A program made the position numbers and the translations under genes. The notes beneath the pieces are model-generated. The model saw nothing but the letters and a program-made list of their open reading frames with translations. It did not search any database and was not told where the DNA came from. A stretch of 64,000 nt of DNA from Paenibacillus sp. FSL H8-0548 (GTDB taxonomy: Bacteria > Bacillota > Bacilli > Paenibacillales > Paenibacillaceae): NCBI RefSeq assembly GCF_038630985.1, contig NZ_CP152049.1, positions 2,437,501 to 2,501,500 of the forward strand, written 5' to 3'. Shown here in pieces: positions 8,837-16,687 of the stretch (its first letter is position 1; each line of letters begins with the position of its first letter).

Positions 8837-9905
8837 CACTATCATCGGAGTAGGGGTTCTTCCGCTGCCTCTCTTCGCCGTTCGCGTGGCGAATTCGGGA
8901 GCTCCGCTCGTCACGCTGCTTGGAATGCTTCTCGGCTTTGTGGGACTTGGGATCATTACCCTGCTTGGCATGCGGTTTCCGAACAAATCGATCATTCAAT
9001 ACAGTGAGGATATACTTGGCAAATGGCTCGCTTTGCTTGGCAATATCCTTATCATCGTATTCTTTGCCATATTGACGTCCCTAACGGCGCGAGAATTTGG
9101 AGAAGTGGTCGTTACTTCGGTTCTGAAGACGACGCCAGTGGAAGTGACGGTTATTGTCATGCTGCTACTTGCGGCTATCACGACACGCAACGATATTACG
9201 ACGTTTGCTTACATCCATGTCTTTTACACACCGATTTTGTTAGTTCCTGTCTTGTTAATCGTCGCTCTTGCATTAAAGAATTCGGACTTGATCAATTTAC
9301 AACCTATATGGGGGAATGCAACCGGCAATATGCTGCCGGGTATATTGACGATTGCCGCCTTGTTTCAAGGGTCGTTCATCTTAACCATTGTCATCCCGGC
9401 GATGCGTCAACCCGAGAAGGCGATGAAAGCCAGCATGGTGGGGATGCTTTTTGCCGGTGGTCTGTATATTACAATCGTCGCGGCAACGGTTAGCGTATTT
9501 GGCTCAGAAGAGATTAAGAAGCTGCTTTGGCCGACATTGGAGCTCGCCAAAGCAACGTCATTACCCGCGAATATTCTGGAACGTCTGGATGCAGCATTCC
9601 TTGCGGTTTGGGTCACAGCCGTGTTCACGACCTTGTACTCCAGTTATTTTCTGACGATTCACTCCATAAGCAAGCTGTTTCGCTTGAGTGATCATCGCAT
9701 GTTTTCATTTTTTCTCCTTGCGTTTGTATTTGTCATGGCAATGCTTCCCCAGAACATCTTGCAAATGTATTCCATTATTCAAAACTTCGGCCGTATTGGG
9801 CTTGCCATTACGATCGCTTATCCCGGACTGTTGCTTGTCATTGCCCTCTTGCGCAAGAAAAGAGGGCAATCCGTTCGTATTCAAGGGGAAAAGGATGCCC
9901 GATAA
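8784..9905 (+). CDS. GerB-family spore germination permease (receptor subunit B)
   Basis: This is a 373-aa integral membrane protein of the Spore_permease family (an APC-superfamily relative), with about ten hydrophobic helices starting at VIQAAAILFSTIIGVGVLPL. The start chosen is ATG 8784, seven bases after AAAGGAGCG; an in-frame ATG 30 bases upstream has no such site. The start overlaps the end of the A gene by 53 bases, implying translational coupling. In characterised receptors the B subunit carries the germinant-binding pocket, so this protein most likely sets ligand specificity. Confidence 0.94.
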   Translation: MENPRQITVIQAAAILFSTIIGVGVLPLPLFAVRVANSGAPLVTLLGMLLGFVGLGIITLLGMRFPNKSIIQYSEDILGKWLALLGNILIIVFFAILTSLTAREFGEVVVTSVLKTTPVEVTVIVMLLLAAITTRNDITTFAYIHVFYTPILLVPVLLIVALALKNSDLINLQPIWGNATGNMLPGILTIAALFQGSFILTIVIPAMRQPEKAMKASMVGMLFAGGLYITIVAATVSVFGSEEIKKLLWPTLELAKATSLPANILERLDAAFLAVWVTAVFTTLYSSYFLTIHSISKLFRLSDHRMFSFFLLAFVFVMAMLPQNILQMYSIIQNFGRIGLAITIAYPGLLLVIALLRKKRGQSVRIQGEKDAR

Positions 9906-9944
9906 ATAGCAGGATTATTCGTGATTTGAGGAGGCTTACGATGT

Positions 9945-10157
9945 ATGGGAATGGACGTTTTTTTCGCCAGTTATTTGAAATATGCAATCCCTCTATTGCT
10001 TGTGAGCGGATTGCTGATATTAGCACTGGACATCAAACACTTTGAACTAACGAAAATGATCAAAGAAAAGAAAGTTTCCCGTTTCTTGGGATGGCTAAAT
10101 ATTATGATCGCATGTTTCCTTTTCGTAGGGAGTTGGATTCTTAAAAAGTGGGGGTGA
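9945..10157 (+). CDS. Small two-helix membrane protein of ger operon (CLC_0170-like)
   Basis: A 70-aa protein with two hydrophobic segments (YAIPLLLVSGLLILALDI at about 13-30, and WLNIMIACFLFVGSWIL at about 50-66) joined by a basic stretch, KKEKKVS-like. It is preceded by GAGGAGG at a good distance from ATG 9945; an out-of-frame ATG at 9941 gives no sensible product. Small proteins with this layout recur inside germinant-receptor operons of Clostridia and Paenibacilli, next to the B and C genes. A role as an accessory receptor subunit (compare GerD or the small D subunits) is an inference. Confidence 0.8.
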   Translation: MGMDVFFASYLKYAIPLLLVSGLLILALDIKHFELTKMIKEKKVSRFLGWLNIMIACFLFVGSWILKKWG

Positions 10158-10202
10158 TCGTCAGTCTGAGGAGCATCTTAATTAAAGCGAGGTATCGTCA
10201 TC

Positions 10203-11429
10203 GTGTCATGCCAATGGACAAAATCGGTCAAGCTGTCATGTATCATTCTTCTCACCGTTCCCTTCTTGACTGGCTGTTGGGATCGTCTTGAAATCGAGGA
10301 ACGCGCTGTCATATTGGGGATTTCTATAGACTTGGCAGGATCCGAGGCAGAGCAAGAGGAGGACGAGGTCTCCCACCTCAGAGGCAGCTTTCCCACTCCG
10401 GAAGAAGCGATGATTCGCGTTGCTGCACAGATTGCACTTCCCGGAAGGATTCCGCTCGGGCCAGGGGAAGGAGGCGGCAGTAGTGAAGGGTCGGGAGAAA
10501 CGGTGTGGGTCATAGACGTGGTAGGCCATTCCGTCGATGATGCGCTCATGAACTTGCAGCAGCAACTTTCCAGCAAACTGTTTTACGGACATTTGCGCGT
10601 TATCGTCGTTTCCGAAGCGGTAGCCAAGAGTGGTTTGCAGAATGTGAATGATGTCCTCAGGCGCAATTCGGAAGTGCGTAGAATGATGTGGATGATAATA
10701 TCAAAAGGAAATGCGAAAAAAATCATGACCGCTTCCCCGAAACTGGAACGCGTTCCGAGTCTCTACCTGCTGTCAACGTTGGACAATGCCGTTAAGCTAG
10801 GCAAATTTCCGAATGATTATGTCGGCCTGTTCTGGAGCAATTCCTCTAAGAAAGGGCAGGAAGGCTTTCTTCCGTATGTTGAGTTGATGAAAGAACAGAA
10901 CATTAATCTGTTGGGAATGGCTTATTTTAAAGACGACAAGATGGTAGGGACAACGAAACCGTTTGAAATTGCAGGCTATATGGGAATTAAAGGTCTTAAT
11001 CCCGCAGGTTATCGGGGAGTTGCCAACTTAGATGAGGGGGCAATAATGATCGTCGCTACCCATCGCGAATCGAAATTCGACGTACGGATCGAGGGTGGCC
11101 GTCCACATTTTAAAATATATGTCCAAACCGAGATCAATCTGGAGGAAATAATTAGTGGCCAGTTTCTTGTCGTGAATGAGAAGATCATAAAGGATATCGA
11201 AGATGAAAACATAAAGTCGCTCAAGAAATCATATGAAAGTTTGATCAAACAAACGCAGCGAAAAGGATCCGACATATTCGGCTTCGGCGAGTATTTACGG
11301 GCCAAAAACCCCCGGTACTGGGACAGGGAGATCCGGACTAAGGAGCGCTGGCAAGAGGCCTACAAGGATGTCGTAGTTGAAGTGAGCGTAAATACAAGAG
11401 TCCGTCGGGTTGGCATGAAAGCGAAATAG
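10203..11429 (+). CDS. Ger(x)C-family germination lipoprotein (receptor subunit C)
   Basis: A 408-aa lipoprotein with signal peptide and lipobox FLTGC (Cys25), immediately followed by the diagnostic WDRLEIEERAVILGISID of the GerC family. The GTG at 10203 lies about ten bases after GCGAGG; the nearby ATG at 10208 is out of frame. After lipidation by Lgt the C subunit is held at the outer face of the inner spore membrane, where it is needed for receptor assembly. Residues about 35-95 include a Gly/Glu/Ser-rich insertion (GPGEGGGSSEGSGE) that is longer than usual between the first and second strands. The C-terminal domain carries the TxINLEEI segment. It is the last gene of the operon. Confidence 0.94.
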   Translation: MSCQWTKSVKLSCIILLTVPFLTGCWDRLEIEERAVILGISIDLAGSEAEQEEDEVSHLRGSFPTPEEAMIRVAAQIALPGRIPLGPGEGGGSSEGSGETVWVIDVVGHSVDDALMNLQQQLSSKLFYGHLRVIVVSEAVAKSGLQNVNDVLRRNSEVRRMMWMIISKGNAKKIMTASPKLERVPSLYLLSTLDNAVKLGKFPNDYVGLFWSNSSKKGQEGFLPYVELMKEQNINLLGMAYFKDDKMVGTTKPFEIAGYMGIKGLNPAGYRGVANLDEGAIMIVATHRESKFDVRIEGGRPHFKIYVQTEINLEEIISGQFLVVNEKIIKDIEDENIKSLKKSYESLIKQTQRKGSDIFGFGEYLRAKNPRYWDREIRTKERWQEAYKDVVVEVSVNTRVRRVGMKAK

Positions 11430-11470
11430 TCAATAAAAAAAGGCTTCTAGACTTATGTGGGGTTCCGTAG

Positions 11471-11662
11471 TCAATATAGATCCACCTCGTTCAAAACTGC
11501 CAAATCGAGCTGGCGAATGCGCGCCTGATCGGCAATCATATCGATCTCGGTGATTGTGCCATCCGCAACCTTGAGTTCTAGAACAAAGAGCAGTTGGCCA
11601 CGTCTTCACTCGATTTCACATAATTTGCGGTAAGGCCTTTAGTTTTTGAGACGTCGCTATTC
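11471..11662 (-). pseudogene. Remnant of a SnoaL-like domain (possibly C-terminus of an ECF sigma factor)
   Basis: On the minus strand, ending at TGA (complement of 11471-11473), the frame reads GQLLFVLELKVADGTITEID followed by MIADQARIRQLDLAVLN. This is typical of the last strands of SnoaL-type domains, including those fused to ECF sigma factors. The upstream part (MNSDVSKTKGLTANY, complement from 11662) is in a different frame and no ribosome site leads into it. The bulk of the gene is missing. Family identity rests on a short C-terminal pattern only. Confidence 0.45.
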
Positions 11663-11673
11663 ATTACCACCCC

Positions 11674-12537
11674 CTACATTGGAAGGATTTTAAACTCGCG
11701 GGTAACTGCGCCCGTACCATGCAACCTACGGTAAGTTTCCGGCGTCATGCCTTCCTTCCGGCGAAACGTGGCCACGAAGTGGCTCGCGTCGCGGAATCCG
11801 ACTGCTTCGCCGATTCTCCGTACCGTCCAGTCCGGCCGGGACGGAAGCCATTCCTTCGCTTTCCGGATCCTCAGTTGAATTAAGTAAGCATATGCCGTCT
11901 GGCCGAACAGCTCTCGAAACTTCTCGTTCAGTTGTCTCTCACCGATATCAAGCAAGGATGCCATCTCCGTAAGTCCAATTCCGGGATCTGCGAATTCCGC
12001 TTCGAGAAAGTCTAGCAGAAGTTGAATTCGCTCCAGCCGTTTCGATATCGATGGCCGGTTGTCCGTTCGCGCATCGGTTCGAAGCAGCGTTAGGAATTGG
12101 TACAAATCCGATGAAAACTGCCATCCTGACGGATCGCCTCCAGACTCGGCGAGCGTCAGCATGTCTGCTAATTTTTTCGATATCCGAGCATTGCCGACTT
12201 CCCACTGGAAGCGCTCCGCCATGTTCCATCCGAATGATTGGATGAAGCTTGCCGCCATGCTCCCGTGAAACGTGATAAACCCAGTATGCCAAGAGCCGTT
12301 CTTTGCTTCGTAACGATGAGGCGTTCCTGGGGATAACAATACCCCTGAGTGCTCGGTCATTTTCCAGATTTGACCATTCGTCGATAGCTCGCCTTCGCCT
12401 GCGAGTGTCTGGAGCCAGTGGAAATAGGGGTAGCCATTCGGCCGCTCTATCGTCTCTTGCTCGGGACTCACTCCGATCGATTCGAGCTGCAGCGGCAGCA
12501 ATTCTGCAGGCGAAGCGGGAACGATGCGTCGTTTCAT
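11674..12537 (-). CDS. AraC-family transcriptional regulator with cupin-type sensor domain
   Basis: This 287-aa protein has an N-terminal beta-barrel sensor (about 35-100, with GVLLSPGTPHRYEAK typical of AraC-type cupins) and a C-terminal double helix-turn-helix (about 175-275: LTEMASLLDIGERQLNEKF and VRRIGEAVGFRDASHFVATF). It is transcribed away from the GH105 gene across a 230-bp gap. The downstream promoter there has a good -10 but no -35, which fits an activator such as this one. The ligand is probably an oligosaccharide or uronic acid from pectin, inferred from the neighbouring hydrolase. Confidence 0.9.
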   Translation of the reverse strand: MKRRIVPASPAELLPLQLESIGVSPEQETIERPNGYPYFHWLQTLAGEGELSTNGQIWKMTEHSGVLLSPGTPHRYEAKNGSWHTGFITFHGSMAASFIQSFGWNMAERFQWEVGNARISKKLADMLTLAESGGDPSGWQFSSDLYQFLTLLRTDARTDNRPSISKRLERIQLLLDFLEAEFADPGIGLTEMASLLDIGERQLNEKFRELFGQTAYAYLIQLRIRKAKEWLPSRPDWTVRRIGEAVGFRDASHFVATFRRKEGMTPETYRRLHGTGAVTREFKILPM

Positions 12538-12634
12538 AGTGAACCTCCATATTCTTATATGCGATTTCTATATTATTATATGGGACCTTATAAAATTAAG
12601 TTTTACAATGAAGAGGTATACTGCGATTTTATCA

Positions 12635-12640
12635 TATAAT
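12635..12640 (+). promoter_or_regulatory. Probable -10 element of the GH105 transcription unit
   Basis: TATAAT at 12635-12640 is a consensus -10. No -35 match sits 16-18 bases upstream (AGAGGT-like instead), as expected for an AraC-activated promoter. The first ribosome site and small frame begin just after it. Confidence 0.4.
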
Positions 12641-12655
12641 TCAAGGAGTGACTTC

Positions 12656-12742
12656 ATGTGGGACGGAATGGACCTCTATCACACCTTGAGCCCAGAAGGC
12701 GGCATTCCTTCAAGATTGGTTATCCCAGCTGTATCTTTTTAA
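12656..12742 (+). CDS. 28-codon leader reading frame before GH105 gene
   Basis: ATG 12656 follows CAAGGAGTG at ideal spacing and opens a 28-codon frame ending TAA at 12740-12742, 32 bases before the GH105 start. The product begins MWDGMDLYHTLSPEGGIPSR. It has no signal peptide or helix pattern. It is the first frame after the inferred -10. It could be a true small protein, a leader peptide coupling translation to the enzyme, or the relic of a larger gene. I recognise no family. Confidence 0.4.
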   Translation: MWDGMDLYHTLSPEGGIPSRLVIPAVSF

Positions 12743-12774
12743 GTATGTGAATCTGACAAGAGGGGACGATTGAG

Positions 12775-13806
12775 ATGAAAATTAGCGCAAAAGAAAGCGA
12801 CTTGAAGCAAGTCGTCGGACGTGTGGCGGAGTACACGTTCGGCATGGATCTAACTTGGGACTGGCCGGGAGGAGTTGCCTACTACGGCGTCAGTCGGGCT
12901 TACGAAGTGACGGGCGAGCAAGTATATCTGGATCGAATGATCGCTTGGGTAGACGAATACATAGAGGCGGGACTTCCGGTTTGGACGGTCAATACATGCG
13001 CGATGGGGCATATGCTGCTCACCTTGTACGAGCAGACGAAGGACGAGCGGTATGCGGAGCTTATTTTCAGCAAGCTCGATTATTTGGAGAACAAAGCACT
13101 ACGTTTCGGCGACCGAGTGCTTCAGCATACAGTGTCGGCCAAAAATGATTTTCCGGAGCAGTGCTGGGCGGATACTTTGTTCATGGCGGCGTATTTCATG
13201 CTGCGCGCGGGCATTATGTTTGACAAAAAACATCTCGTAGAAGACGCTTTGCATCAATTTTTCTGGCATATCAATTACTTGCAGGACGAGAACGACGGGC
13301 TGTGGTATCACGGCTACAATCATATCAAGAAGGATCACATGTCCGGCATTTATTGGGCGCGTGCCAACGGCTGGGCGGCCTATACGATGTCCAGAGCTGC
13401 CAAAATATTGCCGGAGGCCTATCTGTATCCACCGATGATGCATATATGGAGTTCATTGCGCGATCAGCTCGCCGCAATCAAGAAGCTGCAGCAGGAAGAC
13501 GGTCTCTGGGGCACCGTGCTTGATTTTCCGGAAGCCTATGGTGAAGTGTCAGCTACCGCGGGCATCGCGGCGGCTATGGTCACGCAAGGAAACCCGCTGC
13601 ACGGGAAGCATGTGCAGAAGGCGCTTGACGGCCTGCTAGCGAACATTGCAGACAACGGCCGCGTTAGGAACGTATCGGGAGGCACCGCCGTCATGAACGA
13701 CATCGCTGGTTACCTCCGCATCGACCGGAAATGGGCGCAGGGCTGGGGGCAGGGGCTAGGCCTTGCTTTCTTGGCCACGGTTATCGACGAAATCAAACAA
13801 GAGTAG
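12775..13806 (+). CDS. GH105 unsaturated rhamnogalacturonyl hydrolase (YteR/YesR type)
   Basis: This 343-aa cytoplasmic (alpha/alpha)6-barrel protein lacks a signal peptide. It shows GH105 hallmarks: TWDWPGGVAYYGV near residue 27, WADTLFMAAYFM with Asp133 as the likely catalytic acid, YWARANGWAAY, and a closing WAQGWGQGLGLAF. GH105 enzymes hydrate the double bond at the non-reducing end of disaccharides released by rhamnogalacturonan or related lyases, freeing a 4-deoxy-uronic acid and rhamnose. It starts at ATG 12775 after AGAGGGGACG. It is divergent from one AraC gene, and a terminator follows, then a second AraC gene on the other strand. Confidence 0.92.
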   Translation: MKISAKESDLKQVVGRVAEYTFGMDLTWDWPGGVAYYGVSRAYEVTGEQVYLDRMIAWVDEYIEAGLPVWTVNTCAMGHMLLTLYEQTKDERYAELIFSKLDYLENKALRFGDRVLQHTVSAKNDFPEQCWADTLFMAAYFMLRAGIMFDKKHLVEDALHQFFWHINYLQDENDGLWYHGYNHIKKDHMSGIYWARANGWAAYTMSRAAKILPEAYLYPPMMHIWSSLRDQLAAIKKLQQEDGLWGTVLDFPEAYGEVSATAGIAAAMVTQGNPLHGKHVQKALDGLLANIADNGRVRNVSGGTAVMNDIAGYLRIDRKWAQGWGQGLGLAFLATVIDEIKQE

Positions 13807-13849
13807 GATTTTGCGGGAACGATGAGATATCTCGGTTAGCAAGGAAGAG

Positions 13850-13880
13850 AGCCCTGCGTAATGCGCAGGGCTTGTTGTCG
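13850..13880 (+). terminator. Terminator between GH105 and convergent AraC gene
   Basis: AGCCCTGCG (13850-13858) pairs with CGCAGGGCT (13864-13872), loop TAATG, followed by TTGTTGT. Confidence 0.75.
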
Positions 13881-13935
13881 TTTGAAGATGTCTCGGGTTG
13901 TGAGGATAAAGGTGCCATCCTCCTTAGCTGTTCAA

Positions 13936-15171
13936 TCACTGGCGGTTCCGGTACTGCTTCGGCGTCATTCCCGCGTGCTTCTTGAATGCCTTCACGAAAT
14001 GAGCTTGATCATAGAAGGTAAGCCGCTCGCCGATTCTCGAAATCGTGTCGCTCGAGTGGTCAAGCAGCTTCTTAGCTTCCTCGATTCGTTCGCGCTGGAT
14101 GTAGTTCATCAGAGTCAGACCGGTTTCCTTCTTGAACAGCTGGGACAAATAATGAGGATTAAGTCCGGATACTTCAGACAGCAGCTGCAGGGTGATTTCC
14201 CCGAAGAGGTGAAGGTAGATATACTCCTTGCTTTTCTGGACCGCTTTAGAATGGTTGTTATTTTGGCACTGGTTGACTCGGTCGGCAAAATCCGAAATGG
14301 CAGTGAACACGGTCGTCTCTATCGCTCCTAAATCGTTCAACTCCTCGATATGCTGAACATGCAGGTCGCATAACGTCATGGCCAGCTCTTGATACACGCC
14401 TCCTTCAGTGGCTGCACGGCTGCTTAAGGCGATTCCACAAATCGCAAGATTTTTGACGCTGCGAATATGACTTCGTTTCGACTGAACTCCAACAGGGTTG
14501 TTCCCGCTGGTCATTTTCACCAGTTGTTTCATCAACTCTTTCTTGTCCCCGCGCTTAATGAGCGCAAGCATTTGATTCACTCCAACGATTCCATCATGAA
14601 AAATAGAATATTCCCGCCGGTCGGCCAGCTCCAGCTCCTTCTCCTGCTGTTGATTAGCTAGTCCGAATTGCAAAGTGGATTGGAGAACGTCCGTAATGTC
14701 GAGAGCCTCCTGATTCACGATCCAATTCGCCAAAACGCAAATATGAAGGAACCGAAAGCGGTCGACAAACGGAAGGCTATCCCCGTATTCCGTCCATTTC
14801 GGCTGATCCTGGACCTGGATACCATGCTCTATCAACCATTCGCGGTTCAACTCATTGGAATCCCGCCTGGTAGTCGGGCCGATGACGATAACAGCCTGAC
14901 ATTGTCCATTGCGCTTCACCGGCACTACGGCAAACTGCTCCAAATCATTGATCTCGTAAATAATCGGGAGGTTCAATTCCGTTCCCTTCGCAGCTGCCGA
15001 ACGTAAGAGTTCAGCCGGATCTGTAATCGTTGGATGAGCGGCAAGCTCGGCACTCCAGATGGATTCCTGCTGCATGGCAGCATTCCATTTGCAGAAAATA
15101 GGCAGCTGCAAGCTTTCATGAACGTATTTGCACAAATAGTCCAGTTCGGTTAATTCTCCTCCAGAATCCAT
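13936..15171 (-). CDS. AraC-family transcriptional regulator (long sensor domain)
   Basis: A 411-aa protein whose C-terminal 100 residues are an AraC DNA-binding domain (LLSEVSGLNPHYLSQLFKKE, then ISRIGERLTFYDQAHFVKAF). The N-terminal 300 residues form a cytoplasmic sensor. It opens with a segment holding FCKWNAAM and YEINDLEQFAVVPVK, resembling PAS/GAF-like folds seen in Paenibacillus AraC proteins, and has no membrane segment. Met at 15171 is chosen because GAGG lies nine bases ahead of it; the frame is open further to 15210. It is divergent from the broken GPH transporter and esterase-like genes, which it probably controls. Confidence 0.85.
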   Translation of the reverse strand: MDSGGELTELDYLCKYVHESLQLPIFCKWNAAMQQESIWSAELAAHPTITDPAELLRSAAAKGTELNLPIIYEINDLEQFAVVPVKRNGQCQAVIVIGPTTRRDSNELNREWLIEHGIQVQDQPKWTEYGDSLPFVDRFRFLHICVLANWIVNQEALDITDVLQSTLQFGLANQQQEKELELADRREYSIFHDGIVGVNQMLALIKRGDKKELMKQLVKMTSGNNPVGVQSKRSHIRSVKNLAICGIALSSRAATEGGVYQELAMTLCDLHVQHIEELNDLGAIETTVFTAISDFADRVNQCQNNNHSKAVQKSKEYIYLHLFGEITLQLLSEVSGLNPHYLSQLFKKETGLTLMNYIQRERIEEAKKLLDHSSDTISRIGERLTFYDQAHFVKAFKKHAGMTPKQYRNRQ

Positions 15172-15246
15172 CCATTCATCCTCTTTTCGTACAATTAATA
15201 TACGTAACATACCATACTTAGAGATTAACGTGTGCCATAATTCAAA

Positions 15247-15260
15247 TGTAAAGGCTTACA
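15247..15260 (+). promoter_or_regulatory. Possible CcpA-binding (cre-like) site upstream of symporter
   Basis: TGTAAAGGCTTACA matches the cre consensus TGWAANCGNTNWCA at all but one position (G for C at the seventh base) and is nearly palindromic. It lies 27 bases before the symporter start, between the divergent genes, where carbon catabolite repression would act. Confidence 0.4.
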
Positions 15261-15286
15261 CATGTACAACTTGGAGGGGGAGATTT

Positions 15287-16687
15287 ATGGCATCTGCAGA
15301 GGTAATTAGAGAAGAGGTTAACGATGAAGGCGAGCGGCCGAGGCTTAAATTAAGCGAAAAGATTGGGCTTGTTATCGGGAATGCGCCGAATACGTTTCAT
15401 TACCAAATTATTCAAATGTATTTATTGTTTTTCTATACGGATTTTATGAAAATCAGTCCAGCTTTTATAGCAGCCTTATTTCTCATTACTCGCATCGTCG
15501 ATGCGTTGTTGGCTCCGATTTTTGGCGCGATGCTGGATAAAATCACCACGCCTTGGGGGAAATACACCCCTTGGTTTCTCATCCTAGGCGTTCCTTTCGC
15601 TATCTCCGGCTGGCTAACCTTCACGGTTCCCGACTTAGGCGAATCCGGCAAGATGGTTTATGCCGTCGTGACCTACGCGATTTATAGTTTGTTCGCTTCC
15701 ATCATCACGATCCCGAGCCAAGCAGTGGTGCCGGCGGTGACGAAGAGAATTGAAGAGCGAATAACGATCGCTCAGCTTGGCTTTCTGTTCATTCTATTTG
15801 GTGCTCTAGTTGTACAGGTTGGCACGGTTCCTTTGTACAAAGCGTTAGGAGGAGGAGATGATGGCAAGGGCTTTTCCATCTTTATGGCTGCAGCGGCAGT
15901 CATAACTATTGTGATATCCGTTTATCAATCGGTACGAGTGAAGGAACGATATATTGTAGCTGCAAAAAAAGATAAGAAGTCGCCTTCTTTCAGGCAGATG
16001 TTTGCTGCTACTTTCTCGAACAAATACGCCATTATTTTATATGTGTATTTGTTCTCAAGCGCTATATCTTCCGGTATTCGTTCCGGTGTTCAGATCCATT
16101 TTTATAAATATTTTTTCAACAATGAAGGCTTAATGGCGCTTATTGGCATAGTTGTCCTAATCCCCACGCTTATTGGCGTAGCCTTCAGTTAAAGGGTAAT
16201 CAGACGGTTCGGATTGAGAAATACGGTGCTTGCAGGTGTAATCGTCAATCTCATGACATGCCCAATCTTTTTATTTCTCTCTCCCGATACGACCGGTCTC
16301 GTGATGCTTATAGCGGTATCTGTTCTCACCAGTCTAATTGGCGGCTTCGCAAGTCCTGCCCAGGGAGTGATGATGCCCGCAGCAATCGATTACACCGAAT
16401 GGAAGAGCGGACTGAACTTGAACGCGTTTATGAGCTCGTTCAACGGCTTCATCCAAACCTTTGCGACAGCGTTATCCGGAGCGATTGCGGCAGGAGCGCT
16501 GACTGTGATCGGATATGTGCCGGGCGTGGAGCAAAGCGACGGAACATTGTTCGGACTTAAAGTGATAATCGGGGTTCTACCCGCGGTATTCGGCGCATTC
16601 GCCATATGCATGATTTGGTTTGATCTGACGGAAGAAAAGCAGTCCCGTATTTCAAAAGAACTAGCAGAAAGAAGGAGAAATGCCTAA
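15287..16687 (+). pseudogene. GPH-family sugar:cation symporter interrupted by one in-frame TAA
   Basis: From ATG 15287 (after TTGGAGGGGG) the frame encodes a typical glycoside-pentoside-hexuronide symporter: IGNAPNTFHYQIIQMYLLFF, RIVDALLAPIFGAMLDKITT, and further helices. After 301 residues (GVAFS) a TAA stands at 16190-16192. Reading in the same frame continues at once with RVIRRFGLRNTVLAG and 164 residues that complete the last helices, including PAAIDYTEWKSGLNLNAFMSS. The total of about 466 residues equals the family norm, so a single nonsense change (for example AAA or CAA to TAA) explains it. The stop overlaps the next gene's ATG (TAATG). The product would import uronides or oligosaccharides for GH105. 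It is either recently inactivated, read through, or a sequencing error. Confidence 0.85.

Noticed and set aside
9023..9493. 156-codon plus-strand frame inside gerB
   Set aside because: Out-of-frame shadow of the GerB permease.
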